Source: Lepidodermella squamata
Lineage: Eukaryota; Gastrotricha
Assembly (NCBI GenBank): GCA_047495785.1
Contig: JBLDXI010000012.1
Coordinates: 496,001-560,000 of the forward strand
Direction of reading: 5' to 3'
DNA: 64,000 nt
The first letter of the stretch is position 1, and each line of letters starts with the position of its first letter. A program made the position numbers and the translations under genes. The notes beneath the pieces are model-generated. The model had not been told where the DNA came from. It worked only from the letters and a program-made list of their open reading frames with translations, and made no database searches. Positions 35,882-47,313 of the stretch are shown piece by piece.

Positions 35882-36791
35882 AACTGAGCTTCCGAAGAGC
35901 GAGAACTAAACATTTTGCATTTTATTTAGCGCCTATGCGCCGAATTTAGTTTTTGCTTTTTATTTTCTGCTAAATAACTCGATTAATATAAGGATTGCTT
36001 CAATGTGAAAATGTAAACTTTAAAACCGGTGCTGTTTTAGTTATTTGTCATCATGGTTCGGCTGAAAGCACGACAAAAAAAATAAAAATTATAATCCAAT
36101 ATGAGAGTTCTTGCTAGAAGTAAAGCGGAGAAACGCCGAGAAATCACTGATGAGCATTGATGCGGTAAAATCAATTTCTGTAATCGTCGCCGAGACAAAT
36201 TAAGGAACTTACTAAGGTCATCTCAATCCAAGATCCGAGATCCAAGGCACCTGGAACAGGATGAGATTGGATTCTCGAAATCAAGATTTGCAATTTCAAA
36301 TACCGATTCATTTTGAAGGGTTGGCTTTCCTTCTACCAACAGCGAAAATATGAGGCGAAAAACGGGGTTGATCATATTATTTCCAGTTCACATCCGTCGC
36401 TAGCTGAACATTTTTGTTCCGCAGGTGCGTAAAATGGGAGACGTGACTTCAGTTTAGTTGTCTTAACGCCTTGGATGCCCAATGAAAGATCCGAGATTCG
36501 AGTTTAGATCTTGTTTCTTATTGTTTCTTTATTATTATTTCTCAACTTCCCTATTACATTCTCAACTTCCCATTTAAGTGTAAATGTCGGAATTTGACTA
36601 TTAAAAAAATTGGCACTTCGAGTGATCAGTGAATTATCAATCTGTTGCGTAACCAGTTTGTGTTACATCAATTTATGAGTTTCATTGCGTAACACAAAGC
36701 GATTTTATTTCATAGGAATAAAACATTATGTTTAGATTCGCTCGATAAGATCATTCAATTTCGACGATCAGAAGAAACTTTTATAATCGAG
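35882..36791. other. 0.9 kb intergenic region
   Basis: No gene seen. It holds the 3' end of histidine-rich gene 2 and presumably the promoter of gene 3. The words AAGATCCGAGAT and similar occur at about 36229 and 36486, a weak repeat. Confidence 0.5.
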
Positions 36792-37215
36792 ATGTATCAT
36801 CCACACCATCCTCAATGGCAGCCGCCACCGGGTATGTATCCAATGCCGCCGCCACAACCATTCCATATCCACCACGATCAGCATGAACACCATGGTCATC
36901 ACGATCACCACGATCACCATGGGCCCGGTTTTGGTCCCTATGGACCTGGTTTTGGACCTAGCGGACCCGGTTTTGGACCTAGTGGACCCGGTTTTGGACC
37001 TAATGGACCCGGCTTTCCGCCTCCTCCACCTTTTGGGATGCCGCCTCCTGGTCAAACTGTCGTAGTACCGCCACCTGTGTTCGTCCAGGAGCATCATCAC
37101 CATGGTAACTAATTATGATTATTTTGTTCAAAAAATCATCAGACATTTCACTTGTCATTCAGGCTTGTTCGGTGGAGCTTTACATGATTTCATTCATGGT
37201 CACCATCCGCATTGA
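36792..37215 (+). CDS. Histidine-rich protein 3 with GPGFGP repeats
   Basis: 121-residue protein from exons 36792-37104 and 37163-37215 (phase 1 intron). The N-terminus is Pro/Tyr/His-rich, followed by an H-H-D-x-H-E-H-H-G-H-H-D-H-H block. Then come four to five tandem units of G-P-G-F-G-P-x (about 36922-37011), a Pro-rich segment, H-H-H-H-G and a short C-terminal exon G-L-F-G-G-A-L-H-D-F-I-H-G-H-H-P-H. That end is related to the A-I-S-D-A-L-F-G-H-H-H-H end of proteins 1 and 2, so the three form one family despite different middles. The 3' end converges on TAF10, with stops about 190 bases apart. Confidence 0.75.
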
Positions 37216-37406
37216 AACTGCCCGACTAAACCGAATTTCTGACTTATTCCAGAGTACTTTTCATCTTTTTGTCATAAATTGTAACTCGACATGGCTTGCT
37301 TGGAAATAATTCAAATAAAAAAGTGCACGTAATTCGTGATTTATTAATTGAAAAAAGCCGATTAAAATGCGAATCGACAATAGCAATAGGAATGTTTGTA
37401 GAAGTT

Positions 37407-37989
37407 CTACAGGTAATAGGGCGGTTTGTTGACTTTGACGCCCCGTTCGGAGAGCGCTGCTTCGAGATGCTCCATAGTCAGCGTCAGCTTGTTTGCCTGG
37501 GCTGCAGCACCAGCCTTCGCCGCACCGGCCCCAGTCGCTCCACCGGGAGCTTTCGCCGCCTGAGAAACACGGCAATGAGCAAGAGCGTCGTTCGCAATAT
37601 CAGCAACAAATTTTTGAGCGGCCAAAGAAACCAGGCGAGTTCTGCAAAATCAGAAAAATTAGACAAATTCTACCTTAAGAACATTTAATTTCACATTTTG
37701 GGATCGTTGCACTCGAATCCAGCTTGTTGCAAATAGAAATTTGAAACAGAATCGGGAATCTAAAATAATATAATCTTAAGATAAAAAATGAGGCATCTCA
37801 AGTATATCTTACAGTGGACTTGTAATCTTCGACTCGAGCGACAAATTCGCTCATAGACGTTGTTTGAGGTGGCTGCTGAAATCTGGCCTGCATCCCAGGC
37901 TGAGGCGTGCCCGTTGAAGACGAATCCATCATTTCACCTGGGTGGCCCATTGAAGGACTAGGGTGGGCAATAGAGCGCGGTTCGGCCAT
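37407..37989 (-). CDS. TAF10: TFIID/SAGA subunit TAF10
   Basis: Histone-fold subunit shared by TFIID and SAGA, 158 residues. Exons are 37989-37813, 37759-37695 and 37641-37407 (477 bases). The N-terminus is a polar Ser/Pro/Met-rich extension. The conserved domain starts at I-P-D-S-V-S-N-F-Y-L-Q-Q-A-G-F, followed by S-L-A-A-Q-K-F-V-A-D-I-A-N-D-A-L, then, after an Ala/Gly-rich insert, L-T-L-T-M-E-H-L-E-A-A-L-S-E-R-G and the terminal K-P-P-Y-Y. These match the animal TAF10 pattern closely. The Ala/Gly insert between helix 2 and the L-T-M-E-H-L helix replaces the usual Lys-rich linker. Confidence 0.95.
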
Positions 37990-40090
37990 TTCAAATGAAT
38001 ACTCAACTTAAACACCTACTTTAGACATAAAAACCACTTTTTTCAACTCCGCGAATGAAGTCAAGAACGCGCTATTGTTCCACGGTTGAATGAAGTGAAC
38101 ATGCACCCGATATTCTTTAGTATTTTTTAATCACATCGAGAATTTTGAATCATTGTTGGTTTGTTATTTCGAGCTTTCTTGTTAGCTTTCTTTCTCAAGT
38201 TCAAGTGGCTAAGTACACAAGTTTTTCTCGATTTTAAACCACTTCAGACTAGAATTATACGTGTTGTCATAAAAGTTATTAAGTAAGATGGCATATTTAT
38301 TTTTTGGTAAGATATTTAGCGCGTGACAATTGCATCTTTTTCCGCGATATTTTTTCGCACCAAACACGGCTGCTAACCACAGCGAGCGATGGCGCACTTA
38401 CGCTACTCAACACGGGTGCATTTTCAAAGCGGAACCGGTAAAAAGCGGCCATCAGGTGTTTTGAACTGAAATATATAGTGCCTCGGCCGGAATCGCAGGT
38501 ACACGCCGAAGACATAAACCTATGTATATACCACACTGGTACCGGCCTTAATTTCACGTCGGTATTATTTCAACTTTGCACACACACTTTTTGTCGTCAC
38601 GCTAAAAATAAATATTCAAGCGGCGCGCGCTATTCGCCACCTACAGCCAAAATAATGCGGTAATAGTCGCAAAACGGGCTGCAGCTCAACAGATTCAGAG
38701 AGAGAGAGGCAGTAAAATGAGATACGAAATATCGCATTGCATAAAAAGCTTGTTGGCCGGCGTAAATTTTTACCAGGCGGCAACGGCGGCGGCGATATAC
38801 ACAAGCGAGCGCGAAAAAGAAACCATAGGTGTGTACATAATATTATTATGAGTAAAAACACAACATAACACAAAACCGCGCCGTCAACAACAAACATTCA
38901 AAAACCGTAATACTATCAGCAATACCTGTGGTACCACTTTGTGCCTTTTTACTATTACTAACACCATCATCATCATCATCAAAAAAGTCTGCGACTTTTC
39001 GTGGCGCCAAAATTTATATACGGCTTTTTGACTACTTATACACAGCCGCTCTATTTAGTTATAAATAATATCATCAGCTCTTGAAATAAATGCTTCATTC
39101 AAGGCATATCAATAATATGCGAATCTCAAACTAAGCGTAACGGACAATTCACCGCCGCCGTATCGTCAGATCCAGCAGCCGATTACTAAACACGATCGAG
39201 TACCACGCATGAGCAGAATTTAACGACTTTTTTGCGGCAAAAATTCGCAGGTAAATAGCGCCGTTCATTTTACATTGCAATTTCGGTATAATTACTAACA
39301 AGCAAGGCACGAATTTCATAAAGCCTGCGGACACGCCTATAGTAATATTTTTGGAATATTACCATTGAATTTACTATATTATTTTAAATACCCAAGTTTT
39401 GTGGATAATGATGACTTTTCTGCACGCGATTTCGTTCTAAAGAAGAAACCCAATATTTTCAAACAACGCAGCACGACTCAGGACGAGCAGGAAAATGAGC
39501 AGCAAGTAATACACTTAGCTACATCCCCAGCTTAGTAATCATCCATTTTATCCATCTCACTCAGCTTTAATATACTAAATTAAAACTAAACTAACACATG
39601 TCTTAGCGTAGACGTGAGTGCAATTTTTTACTAAAAATCATCAGCCAATATCCGTGTTTTATTTAAAGTTAATAGTGAGGATCTGGCTTAATTAAACAGT
39701 AGCCAATTTCGTTAGTTATTCCGATGAAATCCCATAGAATTCAATATCAACCACGCTTTTTCATCATATTTCGCTATGATTTATTTTTTAATGAACTGCC
39801 GAATATTATTTAGTAAAAAAAAACACGAAAATCGCGATTGGTTTTTTTACCCCAAGAGATTATGATTTTTCACAGCTGAATAGTAAAACTTTGCATTGGT
39901 GCACTGATAGTTTAAATGAAATCCCGATCAAATAGAATAGAACCTTTCTATTACCCGACTAACTTCAATTTACACATAGAATTAGCATTATTCGGGTTCT
40001 GGTCAATTGTTGTTACATTTTTCTTTTTCGCTATATACAAGCATCTATTGGCGAAGTGTTATTAAAATCCGACAACCAGCTCGGCGAAAA
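37990..40090. other. 2.1 kb intergenic region between TAF10 and CLIC
   Basis: Divergent spacer holding both promoters. It contains a short (CAT)n run at 38963-38980 and several CG-containing patches near 38400-38800, but no coding exon I can support. Open frames such as 38616-38897 (minus) have no similarity. Confidence 0.55.
38963..38980. repeat. Short (CAT)n microsatellite
   Basis: About six ATC/CAT units in a row in non-coding sequence upstream of CLIC; simple-sequence repeat with no evident function. Confidence 0.8.
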
Positions 40091-42376
40091 ATGATCGCGA
40101 CCCCGGCCGCCACGTCGCCGCCGCCGCCTGTCAACCTTGAACACGTCACGCTCAAGAAGTAAGCTTCACTTTTGTAAAAATCTATTAAGGCGGATCTATT
40201 CACGACAATGCACGACTGACCAGTAATTTAGCGAGTCAGCGCGAATTCTACCAAAATCTCGAGATTTGACCGCGAGTGATGCGCCGTAAATCTTGACACT
40301 TTCAAGCCGCGCAACGTGTCCTCGCTATTAGAACCGCGAAAGCGCGCGATGAGGAGGTGCGAAGTAATGCATACACATGTTGATGTGTTCTAATTCTCGA
40401 CGTCGATGATGATAAAGCGCTCTCGGGACAAACAGCGCTCTAGATTTAACTACGCCGAGACTGCAAGTGTTGTTTGGCGCAAACATTTAAACTAGCACGC
40501 AGCTTGTCCAGCAATTACCGACGCTTTCAGATGGTGGTGGCGCGCCGACTTTTACTGCCTAGTGACCTTTCAAAATAAACAGCTCACTTTAATTTTCACA
40601 CATTTTAATGCACCTCTCCTCTTCCCTGCCTGAACGCGCCAAAGTATCTGCTGATAAAAACAGATTTTAGCCCGCTTTTCGTCACTTAGTCAAGATAAAA
40701 ACTGCTGCTTATCTATTGTTACCACCGGCTCTAAAAATGTCGCTGTCGCCGTCGCCTGACCAGCTGTGCAGCAATTACCACAGCATTCGTGGGATATTTC
40801 TCGGCCTCAACGGCAGCAAAAACGTAGGGGCGGAGTGGCTTTATCGCGATAATACCGTCCATTTCGCATCAAACCGGCTCAAAAAAGATTACATCAACAT
40901 TTGCGAGTATGCATTACTTCTATACGAGTATAAGTATACCTACTCAATAAAACCCCAAGTGCTATTATTTTTCAAATCCTAGTGCTGATTACAAATTCCA
41001 ATTACCTTACTATATCATAGAGAAAATTCTTTGTTTTTTCTTTATCGCTTGATTTTTCTATCCGTTATTTTAACTGGTTTTTTTTCCTGAAATCAGAGTT
41101 CCGCTATTAACAGCTGAAACTTCGATTGACGATCCAAACGACTCAATCCGCACGAGGCTATCTTGCGAACCTGCTGAACAGCAATTTGCCGCTTACGACA
41201 TGTCCGCAGACACTACTTCCCTGCCGAAGGTTCACCTTTACATCAAAGGCAGCCATAATTTGAGATCAGTCGATGGCTCCCTCTTCTGCCACGTCATCCA
41301 CCTCTACCTGCGAGCGAAAAAGACCGGTAAATGCCTTTCAGGTGGTCAATTCATAATTTACGAGTTTTTTTACGATTTCAAGACAGTAACTTCGACCTCG
41401 ACATATGCCTGGTAAACACTAATAAAATTCCCGACGAAATTAAGAAGGACTACACCGGTCGCCTGCCCGCCATCCGGCTGTGTGATAACACGTGGGTGGA
41501 TGATGTCGACGAGATTACCAAGGTCATCGAAGATCGGTACCCCGAGCCACCTATGGTTACGGATCGCACGGATGATTTGATCGAGGTAGATATCAATTCA
41601 ATCGAATTTTTCGGGTTTTTTAGATAAATTTTTTCAGATGTCGTCTGATGTTATGAGGAAATTCGTTCATTTTCTTCAATTCGACGATCGCACTCATTTA
41701 GTTGAGGAGCTGCGGAAACTCGAGCAATTCCTAGGTGCTAGAAGCGTTAGTTTACATCAAACAAAAGACTTTTGAGTTACCTATCATTTTTTTCAAGAAT
41801 CGGACACGATTCCTCAGTCACGATCGAGTGATGGTCGAGGTAACTTACTTTTTTACTTTGAAAACTGAGACTTACCTGGGAAATCTGCTAGGATTGTTTT
41901 ATGCTACCCAAATTGCTTCAAGTGATGATTGCTGGCAAGGTCTTGAAGAACTTCGAACTGCCAGAAGATTTTGTTCAGTTGAAGCAGTACCTAACAAACG
42001 CTATTGACGCCGCCCAGTTCGTCGCAACTCGTCCTTCGCAAGCAGTGAGTGCTCGAAAAATATTTATCATTAACAGCGAATCTAATGTATTAACTGAAAA
42101 AATTAGGAAATTGTCTTGCGCTGGTGTACAAAAACGAAGTCGGACGTGAATACGCTGATGAAAGAGAACGAGTCATTCCGATCACTGGCGAAGACTGTTA
42201 CAATGATCGGAACTCTCGCGCTCCGGCAAAAGAAACACAGACCCGGCATCAATGCCGAGGACACGGCCCCTGCCCGCGAAGTGCACACATTTTCAGGCGC
42301 TAACATGCACACCACAATATCGTACAGCTTCACAGACTATGGCGGCCGGGTCAGAACGCGGAATGCTAACCAATAA
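40091..42376 (+). CDS. CLIC: Chloride intracellular channel (CLIC/EXC-4) homologue
   Basis: GST-fold protein of the CLIC family, 357 residues. Exons are 40091-40158, 41097-41326, 41383-41585, 41638-41745, 41798-41839, 41892-42044 and 42107-42376 (1074 bases). An N-terminal extension of about 65 residues, Pro/Ala-rich at first, precedes the thioredoxin-like half (V-H-L-Y-I-K-G-S). The usual redox motif C-P-F-C/S appears as D-G-S-L-F-C (residues 82-87), so the first cysteine is missing. The helical half includes R-F-L-S-H-D-R-V-M-V-E-D-C-F-M-L-P-K-L, a clear match to the CLIC L-x-x-A-D-C-N-L-L-P-K-L stretch. A 60-residue C-terminal extension follows. The 0.94 kb first intron makes the start exon the least certain part. 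Confidence 0.82.
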
Positions 42377-43002
42377 ACTGAAAGTCCTTAATTATTACTG
42401 AATGATGTTATTCTTCGGATAAAGTCAGCCGGTATAATATTTCAGCTTGAATTTTTTAAACATTATACCTGCATTATTGCTTCGAAGTGATTCGCATTAC
42501 GCCCTAGTTTGATCTTTGATCTTTTATTCGATTTTTTTCCGAAACACGCTTACTACACAGAGCACTTATTATAGCAAAACATGCCACTAAAAATCAGATA
42601 ATTATTTTGTTGATGTGTTTTTGGCGAAAATTTGATCTCTCGTGCGCTGATGAGGATCGCTTGGTGAAAATAGAGATAGTTTATTTGGAAAAATTTAATC
42701 ACGCCTTACATCATTATACTTACTACTACCTATATAAACGCATCCTTGTAAAATATGCAAAGCCGCCATTAAACGATGAGGTATCGACAATAAAACTGCA
42801 AAGTCTCTTCGAAAAAGTGTCACAGACGATTCGTTTATTTGCAAGAAAAGAAGTCCCTCGCATTCGGCTGTACATGAGAGAAATACGCTCCGCAGATAGA
42901 AGAACATTATTGGTATTAATAAAAAGAACTCAACAATTATAATACAGTGACTTATAGACATGAGTGAGCGTAGTTACTTATAATGGCGGCATATTCGAAG
43001 GA
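42377..43002. other. Convergent spacer between CLIC and IWS1
   Basis: AT-rich, holds the two 3' UTRs. Overlapping open frames on both strands at 42607-42961 are of poor composition and have no similarity; not annotated. Confidence 0.5.
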
Positions 43003-44957
43003 CTATAACACTTTACGGCCTTCGATGGAGAATTGGACGAAAGACGGAGCCGCGTGGCGTTTTCTAGCACCGGCTGATTTCTCCTTCAGATTTCGCGCGT
43101 GCTTTTCATAACGGGATATTTCCGGTTTTCGTGAAACTTTTGGAGCCTCGGTCACATTCCATTCCGGTTTCACGACGTAATCCTTCCGAGATAATTGCGG
43201 CACTCTCGCGCGATAAATCCATCCAGGATCACCAGGACGCTTTGCTACTGGTTGTTGAGGCTCTTGGGAGGTAGACGCAACTGGCCTGAAAAATAATAGC
43301 GTTAAAAGGGAAAGGAATAGTCTTAAGAGCCGCTTGCCCCATGCGTCGCTTTTTCTCCTCCAGTTTCTCCATCTCTATCTGTTCTCGCTCATCTCGACCG
43401 GCGTTCGAGTTGAGATTGAAAATTCCACGCGCCCATTCATCTAAATAAACGGTTAAACAATGAGGAAACATGACTTAGCAGTCTCATCTTACTGATCATT
43501 TTGCGAGCTACAGTTTTGTTCGCCCGAATTTCCTTCGGGTGTTTGCATAGAATCATGATGGCCTTTCCCAGGCCACTATCTTTCAGTTGGTCGTTGTTGA
43601 GCGCTGGAAATTGCTGAATGGCTCTCAGTAATTCCGAGCGTATTTTAATATTCGGAAGAGAGCCATCGGGGAGAGGAAGCAACCAGTCAGTGATAGCACC
43701 GAGAATGCCATTGTCAAACATAGATGGTTGAAAATCAACGCTATTGAAATGAGAATAAATGAAAATTAGATAGTTCAAATCGTTTATACAATGACTTACT
43801 TTGAAATAAGATCGACAGCTTCTTGGAGGAGTAGCAGCTTCTTGCAAGCCAAATCACCCCTTTGAGCAAGTTCGCGATCTTCCTGTAAAGATTTGATTTG
43901 AATGATGGAAGTAATAAAGACCTTTATAGCGTTACCTCCGCAGCCTTGGCCATTTTAGCAACAAGCTGCACGGCAATTTCATCGGCGTCATGCACAATAT
44001 CATCAACCCCGGCATCCATGGCTTCCCGCTCTTCCGCATCCAAGTTGCCAACGCTAACAACTTTATAACCACTTCGCATTCCCCTCGAACGCTTTCGACG
44101 GCGGCGTTGCTCTTCTCGTCGCTTATTCATAAGTTTGTCAAAATCAGATTCGCCCGGCCCACCAAGCCCAAGTGAAGGGCCGGCCTCGTCACTGGTTTTC
44201 GAAGTCTCATCGTGGATTTCTCGTCGCTTTTCAGCGAATTTAACTTTGACCCTGTGTCGAGGAGCCTCGTCGTCGCCAGAATCATCCGAGTCTCTATTCT
44301 CTGCCTCCTTGAATCCCTCGAATTCTTCGGCTTCTTCATCCTCACCAAAAATATCAGCAATGATATCTTCAACGTCATGTCTACGAAACTCGCGTTAATA
44401 TATCAACACGCCAAGAATAATTACTTACTCTCCCTTTTCCGGCCCGTCAGTCACAACTTCCTCGGTTTGAGCTTCAACTTCATCGTCTTCCACGTTGGCT
44501 GATCACAGGGAAAAGACAAAGAAATTACATTAACTGTGATGCCCAATGGCGAATCTTGTACCATCAGACGCAGCGTCCTGGTCAGGGGAGGCAGGAGCAT
44601 CAGGAGACTGCGGCCCATCTTCTTCGTCAGATTCTTCATCTGAATCTACAACACGACGTTTTCTATAAAATTCAATAATGCCTTATGTGCTTTAAAAGGC
44701 GACGTAAAATACTTTGAAGGAACGGCCTTATCCCGACTATTCCCTTCGGACGGCGAAGCTGGAGGCTCGTAGTTGGGTGAATGGGGCTCGTAAACATCCT
44801 GCTCGTTTTCACCAGAGCCAGAGCCAGATGGCTGTGCAGAGTCTTCGTTGCTATAAGCCGGACCAGGATTGTAATCGGCGTCATCTTCATCTGTAAGCGG
44901 ATTTCATGTACTAGATCAATCCATCAAAAGATCAATCAAACCTGACGAATGGCTCAT
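43003..44957 (-). CDS. IWS1: Transcription elongation factor IWS1/Spn1
   Basis: Partner of SPT6 on elongating RNA polymerase II, 508 residues in nine exons: 44957-44942, 44890-44713, 44662-44562, 44498-44429, 44380-43936, 43882-43800, 43740-43493, 43440-43338 and 43285-43003 (1527 bases, all phases agree). The N-terminal half is acidic and disordered (D-S-D-E-E-S-D-E-E-D-G-P) with a K-K-R-R-V nuclear signal. The TFIIS N-terminal domain spans exons 5-8: L-P-D-G-S-L-P-N-I-K-I-R, G-L-G-K-A-I-M-I-L-C-K-H-P-K-E-I-R-A-N, M-I-N-E-W-A-R-G-I-F. The C-terminus has the family ending R-A-R-V-P-Q-L-S-R-K-D-Y-V-V-K-P and S-I-E-G-R-K. The last intron (43286-43337) begins with GC instead of GT. Confidence 0.93.
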
Positions 44958-47313
44958 TTCAAAGGAAGCAGCTGAAGCTGAAGTATTTGAGTTCTAATCA
45001 GTCTATTATCAAGGCACAAATATTTGTATCATCAACATCATCAGGAAAAATGTGTATCACGGGTATCGAAAGTGCGATTGATAAGAACGGTTGCGCACTA
45101 AGAAGATACGGCGCCACAGAGAAAAAATCAGATAAGTATCGTCGCAATACCTATCCCATGTAGTAGCAAATTGACATGCAATATTTAAGATTGAATATTG
45201 AATGGAATTTAGCGTTCAATCCATCTTCCTAGGTTCATCAGCGAATTGAGTTTACCTACAAATCTCGCATGAGGGTGCTAATGGGGACTGATGAAGAACG
45301 AAATACACTCCGAAAGTTCTCCGCCGCCTTTTTCTATGTGAGGAAAGGAGGATAACCTCAGACGTTCCGATGGCTATGGTAGACCACGTCAGCACGAGTA
45401 TATAGTATATATGCGCCGATGGCTCTCCGTTCACGCCTCTGTATCCCACTTCGTTCTGCTTTGAAGTTAAGATTTGCGCCATTTTGAGCACTTTACCCGC
45501 TGCTTAGAAGGATGAAGGATTTCAAGTATTTTCCTCTGCGAGTTCAGTGGTTGAATAGTGAGTGCAACGAGTGTGGCCGGCAATATCCTCCGGAAGAACA
45601 ACGAAACGACGTCAGGTGGTAACCAGTAACCAGTATGGCGAGTACCGGCGAATATGTAATTCAGGGAGGCGAAGGAGAGTAATTAATAATAAAATCTCAA
45701 GAAGAGCGTTAACTTTTCTTCAATGTTGTTAAGCGCTAAAAAGGAGGACTTTTGCATTATCAAAAAGATTACGATGAACCCTGAGTTATCCGTCTGTGGG
45801 GGTTAAACCATGACGACGGGGAAACCATCAGCTTCGCTGCAACACAACAACTCAGCTCGTCAAAAACCGAGAAATTTTTTCTGCCTAAAATTAGGCAGAA
45901 TTTTCCGCTATAGCTTTTTCTGCCTAAAATTTCGCTATGTAGCGGAAGGCCCCAGAAACGATGCCAATGATCATTTTAATTGTATTGATCCATTTATTTG
46001 TCAAAAAACGTATTATAATCAAAAATAAATAAAATATAGAAAGATAATGACTAAAGATGCTGCGCTAAGACAGGCTAAGTACTACGCTTTACGTGTGACG
46101 TGTAACCGCCTTATTATGGGCGCCAATGATGAATTATTCACGGATTTAGCCATTTAGGTTAGTTATTATTGCAAGATAGACAAGAAAATTCAATTTTGAA
46201 GGCATTTTGTGGGGTTTTACGCGATTCAAGCGCCTACTTACCATTTTAGGCAGAAAAAGCTATAGCGGAAAATTCTGCCTAATTTTAGGCAGAAAAAGGC
46301 TAACCGTCAAAAACTGGTCACCAAAATATTTCGAGATGATGACTTCCCGCGTAAACCCATATGTACATGATATTTTATTTTAGATGCGTGTTAATTACAT
46401 TTGATATATAAATTTATTTTTAACATCAATATTAGCAAAAGTATGTTGCTGATGGCAACGGTTTAATGTTAGAAAGCGCGGGCTCTCGCTGATGTGGAAG
46501 ATCTCTCTTATAGTAAGTGGCAAATCGGGCGCGTGACACCATCGTAGCCATCATCATCGTGAAGCCAAACCGCGTCAGCCTAACGTTATCGTCAATAATT
46601 ACCTTAACTCAAACAAGTTTTCTTTTTTTGGAGTTGTAAAGTCCGAAACTGAGCTTTTAGACGGGCTATTAGTTTTTAACTGCTATTTTTTAGTAGCAGA
46701 ACTCAGATGTGTGCCCGTTTTTTCACACAATGAAACAATAAATTTGTAAAAAATTTCCTTTGAACAGTTAAATGTACCTTAGTTTCTCTTAAACAGTTGG
46801 CTATGTTGTTTCTTGTTTCACGAAGCCTGTCAAACTACTTTTTGTCTAATGATTGAGAAATTAAAATGACTTTTATAATCTTTCCTCTGCCTAATAGTTT
46901 TATTTGCTTACCGTATTTGTTCCAATAGTAGTCCATTCACTAATAATCGCCCATCGCTAATTGTAGACCAGGGTTGAGGGGTCAAGTCGGTTCGGAAACT
47001 TAGAAAATGAACGATTCACCAAAAATTATTTTAAAAATTTTCAAAATTTAGAGGTTGACACTTTGGTAGCCCGGGCTGCTATAGGAACAAATACGGTATA
47101 TACTAAGAACGGCGCATAGGCTTGAAAACTTTATGCTGAACCGCCGTGCTTGTCCTATCCATCTTATTGATTGTTGTCTCTTATTCGTGAATGATGAATG
47201 ATACCGCCGACAATGTTATGTGCGTGAGTATCAATTAACAGCTTCCATAAGCGACTATTCTCACTGGCTAGGTGGTTTATCATCCTGTATTTCGTATTTC
47301 GCTGTGATTACAA
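44958..47313. other. 2.4 kb intergenic region with a MITE-like element
   Basis: Divergent spacer between IWS1 and the CCDC57 homologue, with both promoters. The inverted-repeat element at 45876-46297 is listed separately. No gene is supported; short frames at 45252-45491 and 45810-46028 have no similarity, and the latter partly translates the inverted repeat. Confidence 0.6.
45876..46297. mobile_element. MITE-like element with perfect 55 bp terminal inverted repeats
   Basis: Bases 45876-45930 are the exact reverse complement of 46243-46297. Each arm contains a nested palindrome, CTGCCTAA-AA-TTAGGCAG, then a TTTTCCGCTATAG block and a second CTGCCTAAAAT copy. The 312 base interior is AT-rich and non-coding. 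The word CGTCAAAAAC occurs just outside both ends in direct orientation (45858-45867 and 46305-46314) and may be a target duplication, though 10 bases is unusual and it is 7-8 bases from the repeats. Total about 0.42 kb. Superfamily not assigned. Confidence 0.75.

Noticed and set aside
40716-40982. Alternative first exon for CLIC
   Set aside because: The frame has an ATG and a GT donor, but its phase does not fit CLIC exon 2, while the exon at 40091-40158 does.
42607-42961. Overlapping open frames on both strands after CLIC
   Set aside because: AT-driven composition, no similarity, and they fall in the convergent 3' UTR space.
45810-46028. Open frame with an R-Y-S-F-F-C-L-K type repeat
   Set aside because: The repeat is just the translation of the MITE-like inverted repeat.
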